A stretch of 64,000 nt of DNA from Pararhizobium mangrovi (GTDB lineage: Bacteria > Pseudomonadota > Alphaproteobacteria > Rhizobiales > Rhizobiaceae). The stretch covers positions 39,710 through 103,709 of the forward strand of contig NZ_VHLH01000018.1 in NCBI RefSeq assembly GCF_006516965.1. The letters run 5' to 3'. Below are positions 8,417 through 17,687 of this stretch, in pieces. How positions within the stretch are numbered: position 1 is the first letter of the stretch; each line of letters starts with the position of its first letter. A program made the translations under genes and the position numbers. Below the pieces are notes generated by a model that did not search any database, had not been told where the DNA came from, and saw only the letters and a list, made by a program, of their open reading frames with translations.

Positions 8417-9769
8417 TCAGCTTTCGCGGAAAGCGCGGTGGAAGCTGTCGCGGATCGGTTTGGTCAGGTAGTCGAGGAAGGTTCGCGAACCGGTCTCGAC
8501 ATAGGCCTCGACGGGCATGCCGGGCCTCAGCGTCATGCCGTCGGGCAGCACGCCTTTGCCTTTTCCGTCGAGTTGCAGGCGGGCGACGTAGTAGCGTTTG
8601 CCCGTCTTGTCGTCGACGAGGCGGTCGGCCGAGACGTAGCTGACGCTTGCCGGCACGGTCGGGGTCGTACGGTTGTTGAGGCCGGCAAAACGCAGCCGCG
8701 CTTCCTGTCCGACCGTGACCTTGTCGATGTCCTGCGGCCGGATCTTCGCCTCGACGATGAGCTTGCGCCCCGTCGGTAAAATCTCGACGAGGGGATCGGC
8801 CGGCTTGACGACGCTGCCGATGGCGTTGACGTGCATGCGCACGACGACACCGTCGCACGGCGCCCGGATCACCACCCGGCGGAACACGTCTTCGGCCGCC
8901 TGCAGCTTCTCGCGCGTGTCGGAAAGCTGGCTCTGCAGGGTGTCGATCTGCGAGACGGCCTGCTCCGTGCGCTTGGTGTCGAGCTGCGAGAGTTCCTCGC
9001 GCGTTTTTTCGATATTGGTGCGCGCGGAAAGGATGGCGGACTTCGTCTCGCCGACCTGGCCGAGCATCTGCGATTGCGAAAGCAGGAGCGTCGTATATTG
9101 CGAACGGGAGGTCAGCCCCTTTTCCAGAAGGGTCTTTTGGCGGGCCATCGCGTCCTTGACCGTGGCGAGCTGGTCGGATGCGGACTTTTTCTGCGCGCTC
9201 AGCCCGTCCACCTTCTGCCCGAGCGCCTTCAGACGCTGGTTGAGGATAAAGGTTTCCTGGCTGTGCAGCTTCTGGCGGGCGGCGAACTCGTTGCGCTGCT
9301 CGGCGAGAACGTCCTCGGAGCCACTTTCGCCCGCCATCGTCTTCAGTTTGTCGGAAAAGGTCAGCGTCTCGTCGCCGGCGCGCACCGTCTTCAGCCGGGC
9401 GATGCGTGCCGAAAGGGCGACGACCTGCTTGGTCAGCCGGTTCGTCTGCGTCTCGGCCTCGGTCGGGTCGAGTCTGAGGAGCGGATCGCCCTTTTCTACA
9501 CGGTCCCCCTCGTGCACCAGGATCGAACGGACGATGCCGCCTTCGAGGTGCTGGACGACCTGGTTCTTGCCGGATGCGACGACGACGCCCTGCGAGACGA
9601 CCGCGCCGGCGATCGGCGCGAACCCGGCCCAAAGCCCGAAGCCGAGAACGAAGAGGGCCGTGGTCGCAAGCGCGATCAGCCCCGGCCGGCGCATGTCGGT
9701 GACGACCGTATCGCCCCACGAGGAAAAGGGTGCGAGCGTTCCGCTCGGCTTCGGCGTGATCTCAGCCAC
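8417..9769 (-). CDS. Type I secretion periplasmic adaptor, HlyD/PrsE family
   Basis: 450 residues from a GTG at 9769, chosen because AGGAGG precedes it by five bases; the GTG overlaps the stop of the upstream ATPase gene by eight bases, so translation is probably coupled. One membrane anchor (LIALATTALFVLGFGLWAGF, residues about 30-50) is followed by a lipoyl-like half-motif (VVQHLEGGIVRSI), a long coiled coil (about 85-290) and the beta-barrel half-motif (VIRAPCDGVVVRMHV). This is the membrane fusion protein that links an inner-membrane ABC exporter to TolC. No TolC gene is in the window. Confidence 0.92.
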   Translation of the reverse strand: MAEITPKPSGTLAPFSSWGDTVVTDMRRPGLIALATTALFVLGFGLWAGFAPIAGAVVSQGVVVASGKNQVVQHLEGGIVRSILVHEGDRVEKGDPLLRLDPTEAETQTNRLTKQVVALSARIARLKTVRAGDETLTFSDKLKTMAGESGSEDVLAEQRNEFAARQKLHSQETFILNQRLKALGQKVDGLSAQKKSASDQLATVKDAMARQKTLLEKGLTSRSQYTTLLLSQSQMLGQVGETKSAILSARTNIEKTREELSQLDTKRTEQAVSQIDTLQSQLSDTREKLQAAEDVFRRVVIRAPCDGVVVRMHVNAIGSVVKPADPLVEILPTGRKLIVEAKIRPQDIDKVTVGQEARLRFAGLNNRTTPTVPASVSYVSADRLVDDKTGKRYYVARLQLDGKGKGVLPDGMTLRPGMPVEAYVETGSRTFLDYLTKPIRDSFHRAFRES

Positions 9770-11543
9770 GGGCACCTCCTGCGACGGTCGTGGGTAGACG
9801 GGGACGCTCGCCAGCCTGCGCACGGGACGCGTCGGACGGCTCCTTTCCGGTTTCGTTGCCGCGCGAGGCCGCCGCGAGCATCGGAGAGTCCGCGCCGAGA
9901 ATGCGCTTCTTCTCGCCGAAGCTTTCGAGCGCCCCGTTGCGGATGATCATGATGGTGCCGGCCTGCTTGGCGAGATGGCGGCGCTGCGTCACGGCGACGA
10001 TCGTCACGCCGGCCTCGTGTGCGGCCTGCAACGCGCTTTCGAGTGCGGCCTCGCCCTCGGCATCGAGGTTCGCGTTCGGCTCGTCGAGCAGGAGCAGTCG
10101 CGGCTCGCCGAAGAAGGCGCGTGCCAGGCCGATGCGTTGACGCTGACCGCCCGAAAGCCTGAGGCCGCTCGGGCCGACCGGCGTGTCGTAGCCCTTCGGC
10201 AGGCCGACGACGAGCTCGTGGACATGCGCCTTGCGGGCGGCTTCGACGATCGCCTCGTCCGTTGCGTGCGGGTCGAAGCGGGCGATGTTCTGCGCCACGG
10301 TGCCCGGCAGCAGTTCGACGTCTTGCGCCAGGTAGCCGACGTGCCGGCCGAGCTGCTCCCGGTTCCATTGGCGGATGTCGGCGCCGTCGATGCGCACGGC
10401 ACCGGCGCGAAGGGGCACGGCCCCGATCATGGCACGCAGGAGCGTCGATTTGCCCGCACCGGACGGGCCGACGATCGCCAGAAAGGTTCCGGCCTCGACG
10501 ACGGCAGAAATGCGCCGCAACAACGGTTCGCCCGTAGGGTCGTCGGCGGGCAGGGCAAGCACGTCCTCGAGCGTGATATGGCCGGTCGGCGTGGGCAGTT
10601 CGGTCCGCCGCTCTTCGTCGTCCGCCGTGTCGAGCTTCGCCTTCAGCCGCGACCATGCGCGGGAGGCTTCGATCGCCCCCTTCCATCCGCCGATGATCTG
10701 GTCGATCGGCTGGAGGGCCCGCCCGGAAATCAGCGAGGACGCGAAGATCATGCCTGCGGTCATCTCGCCCTGAAGGACCAGATAGCCGCCGATGCCGAGA
10801 ATGGCGATCTGCAAGGCAATGCGGAAGGCGCGGGAAATCCCAGAAAAGACGGCGTTGGTCCGGCCGAGCGTGTTCTGCACGTGGAGGTGGCGCGCCGCAC
10901 TGCCGCCCCATGCGCCGATGGCGCTGCGCGTCATGCCCATCGCTTCGATGCTTTCGGCGTTTCGGGCGATGGCCTGCGCCGAAAGCATGGCCGCCGTGTT
11001 CTGCTCGGCGACCTCGGCCGAGGGTTTGGCCGAGAAGCGCTGGTTGGCGAAGGCGATCAGCATGAGGACCGCCGCGCCGAGGCTCGCCACGAGGCAGAGC
11101 AGCGGATGGATGAAATAGAGCAACAGGAGGAAGAGCGGCGTGAACGGCAGGTCGAGGAACGCGAACGCGCCACGGCCGCCGAGGAAATTGCGGACCGTCT
11201 CCAGATCGCGAAGCGGCTGGATATCGCCGAGCCCGGCCTTGCGCCCGCGCATGCATGCGACGACGGCCGTGTCTCCGGCGGCGACGGCAAGGTGCACGCC
11301 GATGCGCGTGGCCATCAGGGTGCGGATCGCGTCGAGTAGGCCGAGCAGCATGACGGCGCCGGCGGCCAGGATGGAGATGTAGACCAGCGTGTCCAGCGAG
11401 CGGGACTGCAGGATCCGGTCGTAGACCTGCAGCATGTAGAGCGGCTGCACGAGCAGCAGGACGTTGATGACGAGGCCGAGCCCCGCGAGACGGAACGCCG
11501 CCGTTCGCACGATGCGCAGCAGCCGGTCGGAAGAGCGGTTCAT
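9762..11543 (-). CDS. Type I secretion ABC transporter, PrtD/PrsD family
   Basis: 593 residues: an exporter transmembrane domain (about 1-300, six helices, QPLYMLQVYDRIL near the start) and an ATPase domain with Walker A GPSGAGKST (359-367), signature LRLSGGQRQR and Walker B RLLLLDEPNANLD. The N-terminus lacks a C39 peptidase domain, as in PrtD-type exporters of proteases, lipases and rhizobial glycanases with uncleaved C-terminal signals. It powers secretion of a folded-outside cargo, most likely the glycosidase encoded just upstream at 11779-13764. The last 40 residues are a polar extension. Confidence 0.93.
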   Translation of the reverse strand: MNRSSDRLLRIVRTAAFRLAGLGLVINVLLLVQPLYMLQVYDRILQSRSLDTLVYISILAAGAVMLLGLLDAIRTLMATRIGVHLAVAAGDTAVVACMRGRKAGLGDIQPLRDLETVRNFLGGRGAFAFLDLPFTPLFLLLLYFIHPLLCLVASLGAAVLMLIAFANQRFSAKPSAEVAEQNTAAMLSAQAIARNAESIEAMGMTRSAIGAWGGSAARHLHVQNTLGRTNAVFSGISRAFRIALQIAILGIGGYLVLQGEMTAGMIFASSLISGRALQPIDQIIGGWKGAIEASRAWSRLKAKLDTADDEERRTELPTPTGHITLEDVLALPADDPTGEPLLRRISAVVEAGTFLAIVGPSGAGKSTLLRAMIGAVPLRAGAVRIDGADIRQWNREQLGRHVGYLAQDVELLPGTVAQNIARFDPHATDEAIVEAARKAHVHELVVGLPKGYDTPVGPSGLRLSGGQRQRIGLARAFFGEPRLLLLDEPNANLDAEGEAALESALQAAHEAGVTIVAVTQRRHLAKQAGTIMIIRNGALESFGEKKRILGADSPMLAAASRGNETGKEPSDASRAQAGERPRLPTTVAGGARG

Positions 11544-11721
11544 GAATGTCGTCCCAAGCAGCAGTGCCGCGCGATGGCTTTCGCCGCCGCGCGGAAACGT
11601 ATGGAAGAGGGCAAGCGGAATTGTCCGCCCTCGTGGTCTGGCGACGCGCGGGCCTTTGCAGGGCCGCGAGGCTTCGTCGCCGCGAGCACGGGGCTTCGCG
11701 AGCTTACGCGAATGCGGATAT

Positions 11722-11750
11722 GCGGCCCGGCGGTGGATCCGCCGGGCCGC
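11722..11750 (-). terminator. Strong hairpin between secretion cargo and exporter
   Basis: A perfect 12-base stem (11722-11733 with 11739-11750) around a 5-base loop TGGAT lies 29 bases past the stop of the glycosidase gene. No T run follows on the minus strand, so it may attenuate or stabilise the mRNA rather than end it fully. It would let cargo be made in excess of exporter. Confidence 0.6.
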
Positions 11751-11778
11751 TCAGTGCTTCGGTAGGAGGGTTCCGCGT

Positions 11779-13764
11779 TTAGGCGGCGAACCCCCAGTCG
11801 GCCAGATGATGGTCCACGAAATTGTGGATCTGGTCGAAATCGAAGGCGTGCGAGCCGTGATCGGTGGAACCGCTTTCGTCACCGCCAGCCTGGTCGGAAG
11901 AGACGTGATCGAGCAGGTTCTGCACGTCGCTGCCGTCGCCGTGTGTCATGCGGTCCGCAAGATCGCTCCAGTCGTGCGAATGGACGGCGTTGCGGGCCCA
12001 GTCGAGCGCGCCCTGCCAGTCGCCGGCATCGCCGGACATCCACGGAAGGCCGGAGCCGGAATGCGAGCCGGCATTACCGGCGTCGGCGCTCGAGCCGTCG
12101 TCCGTCCCGGCGTCGCTACCGGTCGCTGCGCCGTCGTCACTCGCACCCTGCGAGGTCGAGCCGTCGGCGGTATGCGTTCCGTCGTCCGTACTGGACGAGC
12201 CGTCGGCCACCGTGGTGCCGCCGTTGCCCGAGCTGCTGGCATCCGAACCGCTCGCTTGGTTGCCCGAAGAACCGGAGTCATCCGTCGAGGATCCGCCGGA
12301 AGCCTGCTGGTCGTCGCCGGAACCGGAGTCGTCTCCGGCGCTCGCCGAGGCGTGGTCGTCGTTGCCCGTCGTGGAACCGTTGTTCGAACCGGAATCGTCG
12401 GTGCTCGTCGGAGGAACCTGCGCGGAAACGTTGCCGGCTTGTCCGGAACCCGTACTACCGGTCGTGGCATTGCCGGTGCCGGTGGTAGTAGTGCCGGTGC
12501 CATTGCTGGCGGAGGCCGTCTGGTTGGCACTCGAAGCCTCGTCGACATTGATGATGACCGGATGATCGGAAAGCGAGAACGTGACGTTGCCGCTGTCGTC
12601 CGCGCTCGCGACCTGTTCGCTTCCCGTCATCGGGTCGTAGACCGTGAAGTCGGCTTCGCCCGAAGCGAGCGAAAGCGTCACGTCGTGCGTGTCCGCCTGA
12701 ACCGCGCTCGCCGTATCGCTGTCCCAGATCTGCGGCTCGTCCCACACGACGATGTCGGTGGTTCCGTCGCCTGCCGTCATCGCCATCTCGTGGGCGCTGT
12801 CGGGTGCGCCGGAGAAGGAATAGTCGAAGGATGCGTCCGCCGAGGTCGCGTTGCCCGAATGGTCGTCGAGGATCGTGGTGAGGTTGTGGATCGCATCGGC
12901 GACCGGCTTTGCCGAACCGTCGGGATTGAAGAGCCCGTAATGCAGTTCGGGATCGCTGCCGCTGTCTTCGGCATGATCGAGCAGCTGATAGAGATAGGTG
13001 GTCTGCGTGCCGCTTTCGGCGGCGTCCATCAGCAGGTTCAGCGTGGACTTCGCCTGCACCGTCTCGCTGACGCCGCGGTCGTGGTCCGGCATGCTGTAGT
13101 AGCCGCTTTCCGTGACGATCGCCGTTTCGGACGGCGTCGGGGTCTCGCCGGTCGCAAGCGCCTGATCCCAGATATTGCTCGGCTGCTCGCCATCGGGGAA
13201 GTAGATGTGCGCGTTGCCGAGGTCGGTCGCGTCGGAAAGATCGCCGAGCGGCGCGTAGCTCGAGGAGCCGACCCCGGCGAGCGTCAGGTTGGCGACGGGA
13301 ATGTCGGACAACGTCGCGTTGTCCTGAACGGCGTTGTAGAGGTCGTGCTGGAGGTCGGCCTCGGCCTGCAGGCTCGTCGATCCGTTCCAGGGGGCGGGCG
13401 AGTAGTTCACCTCGTTCGGCCCTTCGATCGAATTGATGCTGCCGGGATGGGCGTCCTCGAAATCGGCCATCCGGTCGATGCTGCCGTAAAGCTTCGTCTC
13501 GCCGTCGTTGACGGGAATGAGGAAGTCGAAGTCGACGCCGGCATCGGCCAGCTGGTCGAACGGCTGGCTCAGCCAGTCCGGCGGGGCGGCGTCACGCACG
13601 TTGTCGACGCCGAGATACTGCAGACTGCTTTCGACCATATCGACATTGGCGTAAGCCGTGTCCGTCCAGGTCATGTGAACGTTCACGCCGATGGAATCAA
13701 CGAAGGAAGATGTCGTTTCCCCCGAAGACGATGAAAAGCTCTGCCCTTCAGATAAACTCGCCAT
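11779..13764 (-). CDS. Secreted glycosidase (clan GH-A-like), probable type I secretion cargo
   Basis: 661 residues, no N-terminal signal peptide. Residues about 20-320 look like a GH-A TIM barrel: the acid/base candidate is Glu118 in IEGPNEVN and the nucleophile candidate is Glu219 in VTESGYY, about 100 residues apart as in the clan. A beta-sandwich-like segment follows (about 320-425), then about 160 residues of almost pure Ser/Gly/Asp/Thr/Asn/Ala, then an acidic C-terminus ending in NFVDHHLADWGFAA that fits an uncleaved type I signal. No GGxGxDxL repeats are present. With the exporter genes downstream, the model is a secreted polysaccharide hydrolase such as rhizobial glycanases; the substrate is unknown. 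Confidence 0.82.
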   Translation of the reverse strand: MASLSEGQSFSSSSGETTSSFVDSIGVNVHMTWTDTAYANVDMVESSLQYLGVDNVRDAAPPDWLSQPFDQLADAGVDFDFLIPVNDGETKLYGSIDRMADFEDAHPGSINSIEGPNEVNYSPAPWNGSTSLQAEADLQHDLYNAVQDNATLSDIPVANLTLAGVGSSSYAPLGDLSDATDLGNAHIYFPDGEQPSNIWDQALATGETPTPSETAIVTESGYYSMPDHDRGVSETVQAKSTLNLLMDAAESGTQTTYLYQLLDHAEDSGSDPELHYGLFNPDGSAKPVADAIHNLTTILDDHSGNATSADASFDYSFSGAPDSAHEMAMTAGDGTTDIVVWDEPQIWDSDTASAVQADTHDVTLSLASGEADFTVYDPMTGSEQVASADDSGNVTFSLSDHPVIINVDEASSANQTASASNGTGTTTTGTGNATTGSTGSGQAGNVSAQVPPTSTDDSGSNNGSTTGNDDHASASAGDDSGSGDDQQASGGSSTDDSGSSGNQASGSDASSSGNGGTTVADGSSSTDDGTHTADGSTSQGASDDGAATGSDAGTDDGSSADAGNAGSHSGSGLPWMSGDAGDWQGALDWARNAVHSHDWSDLADRMTHGDGSDVQNLLDHVSSDQAGGDESGSTDHGSHAFDFDQIHNFVDHHLADWGFAA

Positions 13765-14228
13765 ATTTTCTCTTTCGCCTAGATTTCTGAAATAAACGAT
13801 TGCGAGCTTAATTTTGCTCGCGGGGCTGACGTATATTTCAACGCGTTATGAGGAATACGTTCGTAATTTTGGCAGAAAATAGACGGTAAAACCGCGTTTT
13901 CCGGCGGATATTATTGGTAAGGTTATATTAATTAAGAATTCTGCAACGTAAATTACGCGCAATCGATGCTAATTTTTCCGAACAAGACCGTAGAAAATAA
14001 CGATGAGCGATTAAGCCGCAGGATAGGCTCGTCGACACTTGCACCACGGATCGGGCAGTGCCGATCAGCCTTGCCGACATCGAAAAAAAACGCACAGGCA
14101 GGCGAGGGATCGGGCCGGAACACCCTTTTACGGCGAGCGAACAATCGGGATGCGTGGGGAGATTGTGATTCGCGATTGTGCCGATCGGTTGTTGCCGATG
14201 GGCGTTCGACCTCGTTTTGATGCGGATC
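13765..14228. other. AT-rich intergenic region upstream of the glycosidase
   Basis: 464 bases without a gene. The half nearest the glycosidase (13790-14000) is AT-rich and likely carries its promoter and leader. GCGAGC (13802-13807) and GCTCGC (13816-13821) form a 6-base hairpin with an 8-base loop in the leader. The half nearest cdhR is GC-rich and shows nothing I can name. Confidence 0.5.
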
Positions 14229-15206
14229 TCAATCGCTGCGTACGCCGCTCGGGCTCTGTCCGTAGGCGCGTCTGAAGGCGCGGGAAAAGGCGGCGGCGGA
14301 GGAAAAGCCCGTGCGTGCGGCGATGTCGGCGAGCGGCATGCGGGAATCGCGCACCAGTCGCCGCGCGGCGCTCAGGCGCAGCCTCAGGAAATAGGCGCCG
14401 GGGGATTCGCCGATCGTCTTTTCGAAGACGTTTTCGAGCGTTCGCGTCGTCACACTGCACCGCTTGGCAAGGGCTGCGACGGTCACCGGCGCATCGATGC
14501 TCGCCTCCATCAACCGCACCGCATGGGCAAAACGCGGATCGTAATCGTCGAGCCGGCCGAGCGAGACGAGCGGCTGCGCGTCCTCGCCGGTCGAGGCCTG
14601 CTCGTAGATGAACACGCTCGCCACATCGAGCGCCGTCGCCATGCCGTGGCGCATGCGCACGATGTGTAGCATCAGGTCGAAGGTGGGCGAGGCGCCGCCC
14701 GTCGTCAGGAAACGCCTGTCGATGACGTACCGGTCGGGCACGACGTCGATGTCGGGGAAGGCGGCCGCGAAATCCTCGAAATCCTCCCAATGCGTCGTCG
14801 CCTTGTGGCCGTTGAGGAGGCCGGAGCGCGCGAGGAGCCAGGAGCCCGCCTCGATACCGCATGTCGCCCGCGCACCGTTCGAGGCGCGTGCGATCCTTGC
14901 GAGAAGCCGGCCATCGGCCCTTTCCGCGCCGAAGCTCGCGACCACCACGAAAAGGTCCGTGCGCCGTTCCGGTCGGAAGCGGTCGTTCGGTACGACGGGA
15001 ATGCCGCAGGTCGTCGCGGCAGGCTCGCCGTCCGGCGTCACGATCTGCCAGCGGAAGACTTCGCGTTGCTCGATCCGGTTCGCCGCGCGCAGCGGATCGA
15101 TCGCCGAGGCCACGGACATGAGCGATGCACCCGGCAGGATCAGGAAGATGACCTCCAGCGGTGAGACGTCCGGCGAGAGGATCGATGTGAGTTCGTAATC
15201 CGGCAT
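14229..15206 (-). CDS. cdhR: GlxA/CdhR-type AraC-family activator of carnitine catabolism
   Basis: 325 residues from the ATG at 15206; longer frames would run into the divergent cdhC. Residues about 10-190 form the DJ-1/PfpI-like ligand-binding domain (VIFLILPGASLMSVASAI, CGIEAGSWLLARSG), and about 215-320 the AraC double helix-turn-helix (LAKRCSVTTRTLENVF, IAARTGFSSAAAFSRAFRR). In Pseudomonas, CdhR of this family activates carnitine dehydrogenase genes. Here it is divergent, with 82 bases between, from cdhC and the carnitine operon, which strongly supports the same role. Confidence 0.87.
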   Translation of the reverse strand: MPDYELTSILSPDVSPLEVIFLILPGASLMSVASAIDPLRAANRIEQREVFRWQIVTPDGEPAATTCGIPVVPNDRFRPERRTDLFVVVASFGAERADGRLLARIARASNGARATCGIEAGSWLLARSGLLNGHKATTHWEDFEDFAAAFPDIDVVPDRYVIDRRFLTTGGASPTFDLMLHIVRMRHGMATALDVASVFIYEQASTGEDAQPLVSLGRLDDYDPRFAHAVRLMEASIDAPVTVAALAKRCSVTTRTLENVFEKTIGESPGAYFLRLRLSAARRLVRDSRMPLADIAARTGFSSAAAFSRAFRRAYGQSPSGVRSD

Positions 15207-15288
15207 TCGCACTTCGTATTTTGCAAAGCCTCGAACTTCAAGCTGCGGGATGCTCGATACAATTCGATCGGACGGAAGGAAAAGCCCC
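15207..15288. promoter_or_regulatory. Divergent cdhR-cdhC control region
   Basis: These 82 bases separate the two start codons and must contain both promoters and the CdhR site. GGAAGGA at 15274-15280 is the cdhC ribosome binding site. I could not pick out a clear operator. Confidence 0.5.
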
Positions 15289-16194
15289 ATGAGCCTGACG
15301 CCAAGCAGAGACGTCTTCATCACCTGCGCCGTGACCGGATCGGGGGACTCGACGGGTCGCTCGGACAAGGTGCCGGTCAGCCCGCGCGCCATCGCCGATT
15401 CGTGCATCGAGGCGGCCGAAGAGGGTGCCGCGATCGTTCATATCCATGTTCGCGACCCGGAGACCGGCAAGCCTTCGCGCGATCCCGCGCTTTACGAGAA
15501 GGTCGCCGAGCACATCGCTGCTTCCGGCAAGGACATGGTCATCAACTTCACCGCCGGCATGGGCGGCGACCTGACGCTCGGCCCGAGCGATGCGCCGCTG
15601 CCGCCGAACGACGCGGCGACCGACATGATCTCGGCGGAAAAGCGCCTCGAGCACGTCGCCAATGTGCGCCCGGAAATCTGCACGCTCGATTGCGGCACAA
15701 TGAATTTCGGCGAGGGCGACTACATCATGACGAACACGCCCGCCATGCTGAAGGATATGGCCGGCCGTATCCAGAAGCTCGGCGTTCGGCCCGAGGTCGA
15801 GGTCTTCGACACCGGCCATCTGGTGCTCGCCAAATGGCTGCATGCGCAGGGCCTGCTCGACGATCCGGTGATGGTGCAGCTTTGCATGGGCATCCCGTGG
15901 GGCGCGCCGAACGACCTGCCCACCCTGATGTCGCTCGTCGCCAACATGCCCGACGACTGGATCTTCTCCGCCTTCTCGATCGGCCGCGACCAGTTGCCTT
16001 ACGTGGCGGCGGCCGTTCTCGCCGGTGGCAACATCCGCGTCGGTCTCGAGGACAATATCTGGCTGAAGAAGGGCGTGCTCGCGTCCAACGGCGATCTGAC
16101 CCGCGAGGCGGTGAAGACGGCCGAAGGCATGGCCTGCAACATCCTCGGGCCGAACGAGGTTCGCGCCAAGCTCAAGCTCGAAAAGCGCTGGTAG
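15289..16194 (+). CDS. cdhC: Dehydrocarnitine cleavage enzyme (BKACE family)
   Basis: 301 residues from the ATG at 15289, preceded by GGAAGGA. The zinc-binding HxH motif of beta-keto acid cleavage enzymes is seen in AAIVHIHVRDPETGKPSRD, and the later segments CGTMNFG and FDTGH are family-typical. BKACE enzymes react a beta-keto acid with acetyl-CoA to give acetoacetate and a new CoA ester. With carnitine dehydrogenase next door, the expected substrate is 3-dehydrocarnitine and the products are betainyl-CoA and acetoacetate. It is the first gene of the operon and cytoplasmic. Confidence 0.9.
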   Translation: MSLTPSRDVFITCAVTGSGDSTGRSDKVPVSPRAIADSCIEAAEEGAAIVHIHVRDPETGKPSRDPALYEKVAEHIAASGKDMVINFTAGMGGDLTLGPSDAPLPPNDAATDMISAEKRLEHVANVRPEICTLDCGTMNFGEGDYIMTNTPAMLKDMAGRIQKLGVRPEVEVFDTGHLVLAKWLHAQGLLDDPVMVQLCMGIPWGAPNDLPTLMSLVANMPDDWIFSAFSIGRDQLPYVAAAVLAGGNIRVGLEDNIWLKKGVLASNGDLTREAVKTAEGMACNILGPNEVRAKLKLEKRW

Positions 16195-16201
16195 GTCGAT
16201 C

Positions 16202-17683
16202 ATGGAAACTATCACGAAGGCCGCCTGCATCGGCGGCGGCGTCATCGGTGCCGGCTGGATCGCCCGGCTCGCCTATAACGGCATCGACGTTGCCGTCTAC
16301 GACCCGGCGCCCGACGCCAGGGCGAAGATCGACGCGGTTCTCGAAAACGCATGGCACGCGTTCTCGCGGCTGACCATGGCGCCGGCACCGAAAGCCGGCG
16401 CGATTACCTATGCCGACAGCGTCGCCGAGGCCGTTTCGGACGCCGGCTGGATCGTGGAGTCGGTGCCGGAACGCCTCGACATCAAGCAGGCGGTCTATGC
16501 CGAAATGGAAGCCGGCGCACCGGCCGATGCCGTGATCGCCTCCTCCACGTCGGGCATCCTTCCGACGAACCTTCAGGCGAAGATGGAAAACCCGGAACGC
16601 CTGATCGTCGCGCATCCGTTCAATCCGGTCTATCTCCTGCCGCTCGTCGAGATCGTCGGCGGCGAGAAGACGTCCGGCGAGACGATCGCGAAGGCGGAGG
16701 CCTTCCTTCCGGAACTCGGCATGAAGCCGCTGACCATCCGCAAGGAGATCGATGCGTTCATCGCCGACCGGCTTCTGGAATCGGTTTGGCGCGAGGCGCT
16801 CTGGCTGGTGCGCGACGGGGTGGCAACGACCGAGGAGATCGACGACGCGATCCGCTACGGTTTCGGCCTGCGCTGGGCGCAAATGGGCCTCTTCGAGACC
16901 TACCGCATCGCCGGCGGCGAGGCGGGCATGCGTCACTTCCTCGATCAGTTCGGGCCGACGCTTTCCTGGCCGTGGACGCGGCTGATGGATGTGCCGGAGT
17001 ATAACGACGAACTCGTCGATTTGATCGCCGGCCAGTCCGACGAGCAGTCCGGCCGACATTCGATCCGCGAGCTCGAACGCATCCGTGACGACAATCTGGT
17101 TGCGATCATGCAGGCGCTGAAGGTGAACGACTGGGGCGCGGGTGAAACGCTCGGTGCCTACGAGAAGCGCCTTTTCGATGCCGGCGCGCAGAAGCCCTCC
17201 GAGATCGATCGGACGAAGCCGGTGCCGACCCTCGACCGCACGGTGCCGGCGGACTGGACCGACTACAACAACCACATGAACGAAGCGCGCTACCTGCAGT
17301 GCTTCGCCGATGCGTCCGACGCGTTCCTGCGCATGGTCGGCGTCGATGCGGACTACGTCGCGAAGGGCGGATCCTATTTCACCGTCGAGACGCATATCCG
17401 TCATCTGGCCGAAGTCGCCGCCCTGCAGCCGATCCGCTGCGAGACGCAGGTGCTGGAAGCCAAGGGCAAGAAGCTGAGGCTCTTCCATACGCTCTATCAC
17501 GGCGATGGAACGCTGCTCGCGACCGGCGAGCACATGCTCCTCCACGTCGACATGGCGACGCGATCGGCGAGCGAACCGGCCGAAGCCATCGCCGCCGAAC
17601 TCGCGAAATTCGCCGATGCGCATGCCAGCCTTTCCATGCCGGAAGGGGCAGGCCGCGCGATCGGACAGCCGAGAAAGGGCTGA
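16202..17683 (+). CDS. cdhA: Fused carnitine 3-dehydrogenase / betainyl-CoA thioesterase
   Basis: 493 residues with two enzymes in one chain. Residues 1-320 are a 3-hydroxyacyl-CoA dehydrogenase-type NAD enzyme (CIGGGVIGAGW at the N-terminus, AHPFNPVYLLPLVEIVGG) that oxidises L-carnitine to 3-dehydrocarnitine. Residues about 340-470 are a hot-dog 4HBT thioesterase (DYNNHMNEARYLQCF, then FTVETHIRHL), equivalent to separate CdhB in Pseudomonas, that releases glycine betaine from betainyl-CoA. It follows cdhC by seven bases. The fused form is known in some proteobacteria, including rhizobia. The last residues are a short polar tail. Confidence 0.92.
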   Translation: METITKAACIGGGVIGAGWIARLAYNGIDVAVYDPAPDARAKIDAVLENAWHAFSRLTMAPAPKAGAITYADSVAEAVSDAGWIVESVPERLDIKQAVYAEMEAGAPADAVIASSTSGILPTNLQAKMENPERLIVAHPFNPVYLLPLVEIVGGEKTSGETIAKAEAFLPELGMKPLTIRKEIDAFIADRLLESVWREALWLVRDGVATTEEIDDAIRYGFGLRWAQMGLFETYRIAGGEAGMRHFLDQFGPTLSWPWTRLMDVPEYNDELVDLIAGQSDEQSGRHSIRELERIRDDNLVAIMQALKVNDWGAGETLGAYEKRLFDAGAQKPSEIDRTKPVPTLDRTVPADWTDYNNHMNEARYLQCFADASDAFLRMVGVDADYVAKGGSYFTVETHIRHLAEVAALQPIRCETQVLEAKGKKLRLFHTLYHGDGTLLATGEHMLLHVDMATRSASEPAEAIAAELAKFADAHASLSMPEGAGRAIGQPRKG

Positions 17684-17687
17684 TTGC

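Noticed and set aside
11464..13734. 756-codon plus-strand frame
   Set aside because: Antisense to the secreted glycosidase; Arg/Val/Gly-rich shadow of its low-complexity linker.
11779..13764. RTX repeats in the secreted protein
   Set aside because: I looked for GGxGxDxLx repeats; the Asp/Gly-rich stretch is irregular Ser/Gly/Asp/Thr low complexity.
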